From contig KB911105.1 in the NCBI GenBank assembly GCA_000383355.1, positions 1 through 32,453 of the forward strand: a DNA stretch of 32,453 bases, read 5' to 3'. The notes beneath the pieces were generated by a model. That model ran no database searches. It saw only the letters and a list, made by a program, of their open reading frames with translations, and was not told the DNA's origin. Numbering within the stretch: the stretch's first letter is position 1; every line of letters starts with the position of its first letter. Of the stretch, positions 23,646-29,748 are shown piece by piece. The stretch comes from Flavobacterium sp. SCGC AAA160-P02. GTDB lineage: Bacteria; Bacteroidota; Bacteroidia; Flavobacteriales; Flavobacteriaceae. A program made the position numbers and the translations under genes.

Positions 23646-23815
23646 ATTAATATCCTCCTAGATATTTTAAATGTAGTCCCTAGGGTTGTCGACTATACGC
23701 GTCTACATTTAACAATTATTATTATGTATAGTGAGTAATTTGTATACTACTTTTGAATAGAGTGCAAGAGATCCTACAGTGTGGAGTGGAATTTTTCCAA
23801 CGATGTAGCTTTTGA
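23646..23815. other. 170-base intergenic region with inverted repeat; possible promoter
   Basis: This is the longest gap in the window. An inverted repeat of 10 bp (TTAAATGTAG, 23667-23676; CTACATTTAA, 23703-23712) flanks a 26-base loop that holds a GTCGAC palindrome. Upstream on the minus strand are TTGCAC and TATACA-like hexamers, but the best spacing I see is about 15 bases, so the promoter is weakly supported. Confidence 0.4.
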
Positions 23816-24025
23816 TTAAGTAGCTACTGAAACTTCAGGAGCAGAACCTTCAATACTGTTCTTTAAGTGAGCAATTCTAGCTTCTTCAAGCTTGATATCT
23901 GTAATGATTTGTTTGACTTTATCGTCAATTCTAACCATCTCAAGAGTATATCTATCGTTAGAGAGATGCTCCTGTTCCCACTTCAACTCCAAGGACCTTT
24001 TTGCTTTGTATAGGTCTTGTATCAT
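23816..24025 (-). CDS. Small helical protein, 69 aa
   Basis: A strong Shine-Dalgarno (GAGGAGGTTATAG) inside the preceding gene sits just before ATG 24025, which supports real translation. The protein is almost entirely charged helix (DLYKAKRSLELKWEQEHLSN, ITDIKLEEARIAHLKNSIEG), likely a coiled coil. It overlaps the 86-aa gene by 68 bases in another frame. Function unknown. Confidence 0.65.
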   Translation of the reverse strand: MIQDLYKAKRSLELKWEQEHLSNDRYTLEMVRIDDKVKQIITDIKLEEARIAHLKNSIEGSAPEVSVAT

Positions 24026-24218
24026 CTATAACCTCCTCATAGGTTATTCTGTATTTATCAGAAGCAAATACTTTAGCTCCGATATGTTCCCATTTTATAA
24101 CATTTTCTCCTAGTTTGTCAACTATGGCTTGTTCAAGGGAAATTGCATTATCCTCAGATAACACTTCAAATTTTGCGTAATGATCGTAAGCATTTATTGT
24201 GATGGTAAATTTTTTCAT
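23958..24218 (-). CDS. Hypothetical protein, 86 aa
   Basis: I choose ATG 24218, preceded by AAGGAATTTC, and not the upstream ATG at 24266, because the latter would run through the hairpin behind the major capsid gene. The protein starts MKKFTITINAYDHYAKFEVL with alternating beta strands and a helix (NAISLEQAIVDKLGENVI). A compact alpha/beta fold is likely. It overlaps the downstream 69-aa gene. No family recognised. Confidence 0.65.
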   Translation of the reverse strand: MKKFTITINAYDHYAKFEVLSEDNAISLEQAIVDKLGENVIKWEHIGAKVFASDKYRITYEEVIDDTRPIQSKKVLGVEVGTGASL

Positions 24219-24242
24219 GAAATTCCTTTCTACTTTCATAAT

Positions 24243-24264
24243 GAGGCGGAACTGTGTCCGCCTC
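24243..24264. promoter_or_regulatory. Hairpin behind the major capsid gene
   Basis: A perfect 8-bp stem (GAGGCGGA / TCCGCCTC) with a 6-base loop lies about 15 bases after the capsid stop on the coding strand. On that strand it lacks a downstream U-run, so it may be a 3'-end stabiliser or partial terminator. It would limit read-through from the abundant capsid message. Confidence 0.6.
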
Positions 24265-24278
24265 AAAATTTTTAATTA

Positions 24279-25181
24279 TTATGCACCTGGTGATGCAAAA
24301 ATACCTCTATAGTCAGATACACCAAATGAGTATCTTTCTCTAGCTTTGTATCTTACGTTACCAGTATCGAAGTCACCTTCCATTGCAGTTTTAATTGCTG
24401 CTCTGTCAAAGTACTTCATACCATTAGGTACATCAGTGATAATGTAGAATGCATCTGGATCAGTTAAGAAATTGTTCACTCTATAACCTTGAGGAACCAT
24501 TCCCATTGATGCGATTGCATTGATATCATTATCAGCAGTACCAACTCTACCTTGAGTCTTCATAAGTCTCTCAGCAGTGAACTGAAGTTCAGAAGGGATA
24601 ATCATTTTAACACCTCTTGCAGCAATTTTTAGACCTCTTTCGTCTGTCATTGCAGCAATGTCAATTAATGATTGCTCTAGTGAAGTTTCGTTCAAGTCGG
24701 AAGCCGTTGCTAATGTGTTTGATACAGTTCCACTTACAGTTGGGTGGTTAGTTGCAAATAATGCAGAACCATCACCTGAAGTGAATGTACCGAAACCATT
24801 AATCAATGGGTTTACCGCTTTAACTTGTTTAGTGTTCGCCATAGATCTAGCTAATGCTTTTGTATATCTACTAGCAAGTCTGTCATACAAGTTATCCTCA
24901 ATAGCTTCTTCAGTAATTGCAAAAGCAAGAGCCACAGTTTCATGTGTGTATCTTGCAGTGAAAGTTTCTTGAGCATTGTCAAAAACAACTCCACTTCCTT
25001 CTGCTTTAGTCTGAGCTTGAGCAAAACCTGATAACATAACTTCTTCTTCAAACGCTCTGTCTGAAGATTCTGTAGCATATATTTCAGCGTGCTGATTCTC
25101 GTAACGTTTATATTCAAGTCCAAATAGTGCATTTAGACCTGGTTCTAGTTCTTTAACTAGTTGTCCTCTACTTATGGCCAT
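24279..25181 (-). CDS. Major capsid protein, 300 aa
   Basis: Length, position after the scaffold-like gene and sequence style all fit an HK97-fold major capsid protein. The middle (YTHETVALAFAITEEAIEDN, then LASRYTKALARSMANTKQ and LFATNHPT) resembles the Mu gpT-type capsid family. Later segments (GLKIAARGVKMIIPSELQFT, FYIITDVPNGMKYFDR, YSFGVSDYRGIFASPGA) complete the protein. It is coupled to the preceding 187-aa gene by TAATG and followed by a hairpin. Confidence 0.85.
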   Translation of the reverse strand: MAISRGQLVKELEPGLNALFGLEYKRYENQHAEIYATESSDRAFEEEVMLSGFAQAQTKAEGSGVVFDNAQETFTARYTHETVALAFAITEEAIEDNLYDRLASRYTKALARSMANTKQVKAVNPLINGFGTFTSGDGSALFATNHPTVSGTVSNTLATASDLNETSLEQSLIDIAAMTDERGLKIAARGVKMIIPSELQFTAERLMKTQGRVGTADNDINAIASMGMVPQGYRVNNFLTDPDAFYIITDVPNGMKYFDRAAIKTAMEGDFDTGNVRYKARERYSFGVSDYRGIFASPGA

Positions 25182-25744
25182 TATATACCTACCGTTCCTT
25201 TTAAGAAATGCTCGTTAATCATAACAACTAGATTAACATTAGCAGATCCTGCTGTGTCATTACTAGGATCTTTTGAAATCCCCATAATTCTTAATTGTGC
25301 TGTAGCTGTCTTCTGATCAGAAAAATCTAATTCAACTTTAGATACATAATCTGGTGAAGATCCTGCTGCATACACAATGTCAGCGTTTAGACCAACGTCT
25401 GCTGCTGCAGTTGCGCCGTCTGATTGTATTTCAAACCTTTCGTAAGGGTCGTCAGAAACGAATCCTACGATATCTGTTGCAGTATTACTTGCATTCAGAT
25501 GGTTTGCCCATGTTGGTTTGCTTGTTGAAGCATCAGTATAAAAGACACCATTAAGTGATCCTAATAAAGTATCTGTTGCTGCTGCTACAGTAATTGTACC
25601 AGTGGCTGCCATTTCGACAGGATCCCACTGATAGATAGCTGTTGCATTTGCTGCGATACTATACTCGGATAAACCTTGGTTGTCTCTATTCTGGCCAACT
25701 TTTCCTATTGCTTTCAAACCGAAAGCTGCGTCTTGGTTTGCCAT
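25181..25744 (-). CDS. Capsid-associated virion protein, 187 aa
   Basis: The protein starts MANQDAAFGLKAIGKVGQNR and is beta-rich, with strands such as DTLLGSLNGVFYTDASTSK, TDIVGFVSDDPYERFEIQSD and NVNLVVMINEHFLKG. This architecture occurs immediately before the capsid gene in many marine phages. It is likely a decoration, head-completion or minor capsid protein. A hairpin (25761-25789) and AAAGGAG precede its ATG. It is coupled to the capsid gene by a TAATG overlap. Confidence 0.75.
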   Translation of the reverse strand: MANQDAAFGLKAIGKVGQNRDNQGLSEYSIAANATAIYQWDPVEMAATGTITVAAATDTLLGSLNGVFYTDASTSKPTWANHLNASNTATDIVGFVSDDPYERFEIQSDGATAAADVGLNADIVYAAGSSPDYVSKVELDFSDQKTATAQLRIMGISKDPSNDTAGSANVNLVVMINEHFLKGTVGI

Positions 25745-25760
25745 TATATTTTCTCCTTTT

Positions 25761-25789
25761 GTGAGCTACCCTTGCGGGCCTCCACTCAC
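25761..25789. promoter_or_regulatory. Hairpin upstream of the capsid-associated gene
   Basis: On the minus strand a GTGAG/CTCAC outer stem encloses an inner CCC-GCAA-GGG tetraloop hairpin. It lies in the 83-base gap between the 154-aa and 187-aa genes, directly before the Shine-Dalgarno of the latter. It may protect a processed capsid mRNA or act as a weak terminator of the upstream transcript. Confidence 0.55.
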
Positions 25790-25827
25790 GGGTTTATTTT
25801 ATTCGTTGGGTAGGAATCGTTAAAAAA

Positions 25828-26292
25828 TTAACTTTTCTTTGAACCACCGAAGGTTACACGTGTCTGTCGATCAATATTGATCGGCATACTTGGGTGCTGT
25901 TCCTTCATAAGATCGTTGTCTACTGCTTCAACGTTGTCCTGACCTTGTTTAACATAATAGTCAGTTCGTTGTTCTGCAATCTCTTCCGGTACCCTAGCCA
26001 GCACTAGGCCTCCTACTCCGATTACCCCTTTGTATTTTCCATCATCCACAATTGGAAAGTCTGAGTCTGGATATTCATCAGCTCTTACAAGCTCGTATCC
26101 GGATCTAATTCTTCCAGCGACGTTTTTAGTGTCTTGGAATCCCATAGATTCTACTCTGATCCATCTGTGTTTAAAACCTGTTGGTGCAGGGGGTGCATCT
26201 AAAGATGAAGGTGGAGTCCAAACTTTTTTCTTAGCTTCTTTTTCTCTTGTCTGACTCGCACGGGATGCTCTTTTTTCATTATTATTTTCCAT
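25828..26292 (-). CDS. Conserved head-module protein, 154 aa
   Basis: The N-terminus is charged (NNEKRASRASQTREKEAKKK), then WTPPSSLDAPPAPTGFKHRW and a beta-rich core (MGFQDTKNVAGRIRSGYELV, KYKGVIGVGGLVLARVPEEI). It ends INIDRQTRVTFGG. This W-x-P-P-S-x-L-x-x-P then G-x-x-H-R-W-I-R pattern is known to me from genes between scaffold and capsid in marine phages, always without assigned function. A role in capsid assembly is inferred from position. Confidence 0.75.
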   Translation of the reverse strand: MENNNEKRASRASQTREKEAKKKVWTPPSSLDAPPAPTGFKHRWIRVESMGFQDTKNVAGRIRSGYELVRADEYPDSDFPIVDDGKYKGVIGVGGLVLARVPEEIAEQRTDYYVKQGQDNVEAVDNDLMKEQHPSMPINIDRQTRVTFGGSKKS

Positions 26293-26296
26293 ATGC

Positions 26297-27307
26297 TTAT
26301 GCCTCCTTCGTGATTTTTAATTGTTTCGCATATTCTTCTAGTGGCACACCTAATTTTTTAGCGATTGCTACCTGTGATGATGTGAGTCTCACAGTCTTGC
26401 GACCAGTATTTGTACTTCGCTTCGCACTAGCTACTGTTTGTACGGGTTTGGTCGTTTCCCCTTTATCTGATGTATTTGTATCAAATTTGTGGGGGAATTC
26501 AAGTCTTATTCTTTTATCTATTTCAGAATAATACTCATCAGATTGAGGATCATAACCCTCTTGCTCTGTAAGTTTCTTATGTAGATCAAAAGCAGTATAA
26601 GTCATAGCATTATCTTGACCGAACCAAGCATTTCTAGATGCCCATGTTTCAGCCTTAGGATCTGGTGTTCCTTGTGCTGCTTGTTGTCTATTTAAGTTTA
26701 TATTTGGAGTTTTAACCTCCTCAGCTTTTCTAGCTTTATACTGTTCTTGAGCAACTATTGTTTCTTTAAGTTTAGCATTCTTATAACTTAACTCAGAAAT
26801 TGCAGTTTGAGCTTCTACTTCAGCATTAATATCTCCTGCTTCTCTAGCAGCAGCAAGTTTTGCTTTAGCAGCTTGAAGACCATTTACAACACTCTCTTCA
26901 GCATTTTTAAAAAACTCAGGTTCAAACTTTGAGATTTTTGCTTCAGCAGCTTCTTTTGCTTTTATTTGTGATTGAGCATAAGTTAACGCTTCATCTTTTT
27001 GTCTCTCTGCTTCTCTCCATTTATGAGTAAGTTTAGCTATTCTTCTTTGTACTCCATCGGAATACTTTTCTAATTCTTGTTCTTTATCGTCCTGTGCAGG
27101 CTCTTCTTTCTTTTCTTCTTCTAATTTAACTTCACGTTCATTTTCGTAAGTTTTATCTTCGCCTTCTTTTTCTTCTACAACAGGTCTTACTGTTGGTTCT
27201 TCTTTTACTTCTGGTTGTTCAATTTCTGCTGAATTATTTTCTTCAGGAATATCAACATCCATTTCTGGACCAGATGTATCTATATCGACTTTATTATCTA
27301 TTGGCAT
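26297..27307 (-). CDS. Probable capsid scaffolding protein, 336 aa
   Basis: The first ~75 residues are strongly acidic (EEKEGEDKTYENEREVKLEE). Then comes a long charged helix with coiled-coil character at about residues 85-200 (VQRRIAKLTHKWREAERQKD, KAKLAAAREAGDINAEVEAQ). The C-terminus is basic (KRSTNTGRKTVRLTSSQVAI), as scaffolds have for capsid binding. Its place just before the capsid genes and after the portal agrees. Assignment is from architecture and order, not from a specific motif. Confidence 0.75.
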   Translation of the reverse strand: MPIDNKVDIDTSGPEMDVDIPEENNSAEIEQPEVKEEPTVRPVVEEKEGEDKTYENEREVKLEEEKKEEPAQDDKEQELEKYSDGVQRRIAKLTHKWREAERQKDEALTYAQSQIKAKEAAEAKISKFEPEFFKNAEESVVNGLQAAKAKLAAAREAGDINAEVEAQTAISELSYKNAKLKETIVAQEQYKARKAEEVKTPNINLNRQQAAQGTPDPKAETWASRNAWFGQDNAMTYTAFDLHKKLTEQEGYDPQSDEYYSEIDKRIRLEFPHKFDTNTSDKGETTKPVQTVASAKRSTNTGRKTVRLTSSQVAIAKKLGVPLEEYAKQLKITKEA

Positions 27308-27326
27308 AGTTTATCTCCTTCTATGA

Positions 27327-27785
27327 TTAATATTGATGAAGTATATCTTCAGGGTCTTCAATGGTTGCTAAAACTTCATCGTCATTTAGCATTCTTATTT
27401 CCCCACCATCTATGTTCATTCTTGAACCGGCATATCTTGCAAAGATAACCCAATCACCTTTTTTACACCAAGGTCCTTCAGGAAATTTATCTTTGTCATA
27501 ACAATGTGGCCCCATAGCAAGAACTAAACCACAAGTAGATCCTACTTGTTGTTTTTCTAAAGTATCTTGTCCAATGATTAATCCACCTTTAGTTTTCTCC
27601 TTCATTTTAAAAGGAAGAACAACTAATCTCCATCCGGTTGGTTTAGGTAATTTATTTGATTCTTTTGTTTTTAGACGTTCGTAACCATCTTCTTCTTTTT
27701 TAGCGTCTTCTTCGTATTTATTTAATAGTGCCGATTTAACTTTCGGTTCTTCCGAAGTCGATGACGTTTTCTCTTTCAGTATCAT
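27327..27785 (-). CDS. Phage-encoded GroES-like co-chaperonin, 152 aa
   Basis: Residues about 50-150 follow GroES (Cpn10) order: WRLVVLPF strand, the mobile-loop region KTKGGLIIGQD, then VGSTCGLVLAMGP, GDWVIFARYAGSRMNIDGGE and the C-terminal LNDDEVLATIED. In GroES the corresponding parts are the GGIII-type loop, VGD-x-V-x-F-x-x-Y-x-G and DDILA-V-I-E. An extra charged N-terminal ~45 residues is present. Phage co-chaperonins such as T4 gp31 work with host GroEL to fold the capsid protein. The start has a good GGAG and overlaps the 81-aa gene by 50 bases. Confidence 0.85.
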   Translation of the reverse strand: MILKEKTSSTSEEPKVKSALLNKYEEDAKKEEDGYERLKTKESNKLPKPTGWRLVVLPFKMKEKTKGGLIIGQDTLEKQQVGSTCGLVLAMGPHCYDKDKFPEGPWCKKGDWVIFARYAGSRMNIDGGEIRMLNDDEVLATIEDPEDILHQY

Positions 27786-27981
27786 TTTTTTGCTCCTTAG
27801 GTTCTAGCAGGTTAGAGATTTCCTGTGATATTTTTAAATAGGCATGTGCCTGTCCCATCATATACTTGTATTTTTCCATATTGTCAATACCGCCACCAAT
27901 CATGGTATCTGCAATATCTTCATACGATTGTTTTAGATGTTTTTGTAGTTTATGTATTATTATTGTTTCTTCTTGTTGCAT
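27736..27981 (-). CDS. Hypothetical helical protein, 81 aa
   Basis: ATG 27981 follows AAAGGAGAAAGAAAC. The protein is helical (HKLQKHLKQSYEDIADTMIG, GQAHAYLKISQEISNLLEPK) and ends in a charged tail, VIDFGRTES. The Y-K-Y-M-x-G-Q-A-x-A-Y-L helix is a recurring element in marine phage genes beside the co-chaperonin. Its last ~50 bases overlap the GroES-like gene in another frame. Function unknown. Confidence 0.75.
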   Translation of the reverse strand: MQQEETIIIHKLQKHLKQSYEDIADTMIGGGIDNMEKYKYMMGQAHAYLKISQEISNLLEPKEQKNDTERENVIDFGRTES

Positions 27982-28120
27982 GTTTCTTTCTCCTTTTTTT
28001 ATGTAATAAATTAACTCTTGAATGCCAACACCATTCTGTAAGTTTGATAGCGTATGTTTCTATTTTAGAAAACATATTATCTAATCCACCAAAAAAACTC
28101 AATAGCAATCTGTCTAACAT
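27950..28120 (-). CDS. Small amphipathic basic protein, 56 aa
   Basis: The frame starts at ATG 28120, which overlaps the stop of the 98-aa gene as ATGTTAG, and ends in a stop inside the next gene. The protein begins MLDRLLLSFFGGLDNMFSKI, with an amphipathic or weakly hydrophobic N-terminus, then EWCWHSRVNLLHKKRRKK and a low-complexity Asn tail. It resembles tiny marine phage proteins with a W-x-H/R-x-x-V-x-L-L-x-K motif. It could be membrane-associated; no function is known. Confidence 0.6.
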   Translation of the reverse strand: MLDRLLLSFFGGLDNMFSKIETYAIKLTEWCWHSRVNLLHKKRRKKHATRRNNNNT

Positions 28121-28410
28121 TTCCAACGTCTTCTTGCTTGTCTTATTCTTGAATTAGGATCGTTTCTAGTTTTAGCTGATGAGTTTCTAAGTTGTCCAGC
28201 TGATCTTGCACAATATGATTTTCTACGTTTTGCAGCAGCTGAACCTTTTTTAACTTTACCTGTTACGGCTGTTTTTAATTTTGATCCAGGATTAGCAGCT
28301 CTATAAGCAGCTACTCCTTTAGCTGTCATTCCAGCACCTGATTTTGTTTTTCGATAATTAGCACCCTTACCTGTAGTAGTTTTTCTAATAGGGTTTTCTT
28401 TTTTTCTCAT
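28114..28410 (-). CDS. Small basic conserved phage protein, 98 aa
   Basis: The protein is rich in Lys/Arg/Ala (KTTTGKGANYRKTKSGAGMT, then AKGVAAYRAANPGSKLKTA, AAAKRRKSYCARSAGQL, SRIRQARRRWKC). The motifs GANYR, GAGMTAKGVAAYR and NPGSKLKTAVT with K-R-R-K-S-[YF]-C-A-R-S are a well-conserved combination in marine phages and cyanophages, which I recall as a domain of unknown function. The charge suggests nucleic-acid binding or a place in the virion interior. It is coupled by TAATG to the 51-aa gene. Confidence 0.8.
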   Translation of the reverse strand: MRKKENPIRKTTTGKGANYRKTKSGAGMTAKGVAAYRAANPGSKLKTAVTGKVKKGSAAAKRRKSYCARSAGQLRNSSAKTRNDPNSRIRQARRRWKC

Positions 28411-28565
28411 TAGATTTTTTGCATCTCTGGATTAGTTGATAACATATTTTTTTCTGCTCTAGGTCTAGCTATTGAATCTTTACTTCTTTTTCTAAGTTGA
28501 GCAATAGCAGATTCTTTTAATTGCTTTTGTCTTCTTAATTCTTTTAAATCTTTTTCTAAATTCAT
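28410..28565 (-). CDS. Small helical protein, 51 aa
   Basis: The frame MNLEKDLKELRRQKQLKESA and on to QKI is opened by TAATG overlap with the stop of the 84-aa gene and closed by a TAATG overlap with the next. It is a charged single-helix type protein. It is too short for most callers, but both ends fit the overlap chain exactly, which argues for a real gene. Function unknown. Confidence 0.65.
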   Translation of the reverse strand: MNLEKDLKELRRQKQLKESAIAQLRKRSKDSIARPRAEKNMLSTNPEMQKI

Positions 28566-28819
28566 TATACAAATGTTTTTACGTTTTTTGGTTTACCACC
28601 TGGATTACCCGCTGCTCTTTTTCGTTTGACAGCACTCGCCTTTTGCCCTTTTGACATCCGTGTGGCTTTTGCAAGTGGGACGCATTTTGGATATTTCCTC
28701 TTTGAGCCTTTGCTTCTCCCGCAAGGTTGATACTTCCCGTTCTTCTTCGGTGCTCCAATGTCTACCCATTTTTCCGATACCCATTTTCTCAAACCACCTT
28801 CTGAATAGTAAGCTCGCAT
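28565..28819 (-). CDS. Small basic Cys-containing protein, 84 aa
   Basis: It contains LRKWVSEKWVDIGAPKKNGK, then YQPCGRSKGSKRKYPKCVP with two cysteines, and ends KRAAGNPGGKPKNVKTFV. This WVDIG-P-K-K-G-K-x-x-P-C-G-R, K-Y-P-K-C-V-P order is a conserved marine phage and cyanophage family, recalled as DUF5872-like; the label needs checking. The Cys pair and charge suggest a zinc- or DNA-associated role. It sits in the middle of the TAATG chain. Confidence 0.8.
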   Translation of the reverse strand: MRAYYSEGGLRKWVSEKWVDIGAPKKNGKYQPCGRSKGSKRKYPKCVPLAKATRMSKGQKASAVKRKRAAGNPGGKPKNVKTFV

Positions 28820-28971
28820 TATTTTCTTTTTTTAGGTTTTTTCTTTTTTTTTCCACCCGGTGTAACTTTACCTGAACATACAGCTGAACCGTACATGTTA
28901 GCATATGCTGAAGGATATACTTTAAACTTTCTTTTAGCGGCTGCTTTGCCTTTTGCACAAAGCTTTGCCAT
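28819..28971 (-). CDS. Small basic protein, 50 aa
   Basis: The frame MAKLCAKGKAAAKRKFKVYP continues AYANMYGSAVCSGKVTPGGK and ends in a Lys/Arg run. It starts and ends on TAATG overlaps. The Y-P-S-A-Y-A-N-x-Y-x-S-x-V-C motif is a pattern seen in tiny phage proteins (the KKKKK tail is typical). The homopolymer A-run (9 A) within the frame could be a slippage site or sequencing risk; the frame stays open as given. Confidence 0.65.
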   Translation of the reverse strand: MAKLCAKGKAAAKRKFKVYPSAYANMYGSAVCSGKVTPGGKKKKKPKKRK

Positions 28972-29117
28972 TACGTTCTGACCATTTTAGCCATAGGTGA
29001 TTTTTCACCTGGCTTCTTTTTCTTTTTAGCCATTAAAATTTTTTTCTTTAATGCTTCTGGTAAATTTTTTTGTTTACCAACTAAAGTAGGACCACCTTTA
29101 TTATAAAAATTTCTCAT
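28971..29117 (-). CDS. Small basic protein, 48 aa
   Basis: It starts at ATG 29117, overlapping the stop of the holin-like gene (TAATG), and ends on TAATG at 28971. Sequence MRNFYNKGGPTLVGKQKNLP, then a Lys-rich helix and a KSPMAKMVRT end. It is strongly basic. As part of the chain of tiny coupled genes it is likely translated. Function unknown. Confidence 0.65.
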   Translation of the reverse strand: MRNFYNKGGPTLVGKQKNLPEALKKKILMAKKKKKPGEKSPMAKMVRT

Positions 29118-29506
29118 TATTTTTTTCCTCCGTTATTCCTAAATATTTGTGTACCCTTTATACCATAGATGCTCGCCACGACAAGTATCCATAAATTTGT
29201 AAACCACGATGGGAGCTGCGAGAACATATCAAAAAACAATTTTACCTTATCCATCGCTGTTGGATCTTCACTTACGACTGCCCAGGCCAAAATTGCTATG
29301 GGCAAACTTAAAATTATCAAAACTGCCTCGTCCTTCCAGTCCGACTGTCTAGCTTCTAAAAGTTTTCCCTGGTAAGCTTCCTTGCCTTCAGCCATACGAG
29401 ATGCATGCATTAATTGTGCATCTGACATAGCCATCTTAGTTCTCTGCTTATTAGCGTAAATTTTACTACCAGCAGAAACGGCTAATTTAATTGCCGATAA
29501 CCACAT
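29117..29506 (-). CDS. Holin-like membrane protein, 129 aa
   Basis: The N-terminal ~55 residues are helical and charged (SAGSKIYANKQRTKMAMSDA, QLMHASRMAEGKEAYQGKLL). Two hydrophobic segments follow at about residues 60-80 (AVLIILSLPIAILAWAVVSE) and 100-118 (WFTNLWILVVASIYGIKG), then a short Lys tail. Two-helix proteins of this design in marine phages are usually called holins. The assignment is by architecture and context and would place lysis beside the portal. Confidence 0.6.
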   Translation of the reverse strand: MWLSAIKLAVSAGSKIYANKQRTKMAMSDAQLMHASRMAEGKEAYQGKLLEARQSDWKDEAVLIILSLPIAILAWAVVSEDPTAMDKVKLFFDMFSQLPSWFTNLWILVVASIYGIKGTQIFRNNGGKK

Positions 29507-29701
29507 TTAGATCCACCTAGCAGTCTTAGATTTATTTTTCAACATTCTTTTAGTTCCTCTTACTTGAACTTCTTCGCCTTTAGCGATGTAATTGAAAGAA
29601 CCATCAGCTGTTGTTTTAGATCTAGGGTCAATTTCAAGATTCATCTTGTCTTCAGATGGAATATCTACAATTTTACCACAAATATCATTATATTTTTTCA
29701 T
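29507..29701 (-). CDS. Hypothetical protein, 64 aa
   Basis: ATG 29701 follows AAGGAGACAAA. The protein reads MKKYNDICGKIVDIPSEDKM, then DGSFNYIAKGEEVQVRGTKR and a basic LKNKSKTARWI end. It looks like a small beta-rich domain. It ends directly before the holin-like ATG. Function unknown. Confidence 0.7.
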   Translation of the reverse strand: MKKYNDICGKIVDIPSEDKMNLEIDPRSKTTADGSFNYIAKGEEVQVRGTKRMLKNKSKTARWI

Positions 29702-29748
29702 TTTGTCTCCTTATTTATTTATTTTAACTTGTTTTTTAGTTTTTGTCA

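Noticed and set aside
24243..24264. Intrinsic terminator after the capsid gene
   Set aside because: The stem is good, but the coding strand has no U-run after it; I list it as a hairpin only.
24219..24266. Upstream start at 24266 for the 86-aa gene
   Set aside because: It would run through the hairpin behind the capsid gene; ATG 24218 has AAGGA at good distance.
27825..28157. 110-codon plus-strand frame opposite the 81-aa and 56-aa genes
   Set aside because: Antisense, low-complexity Leu/Phe/Tyr composition typical of AT-rich shadow frames.
28605..28958. 117-codon minus-strand frame over the basic-protein chain
   Set aside because: It is out of frame with two small genes that fit the TAATG chain and conserved motifs; it looks like a shadow.
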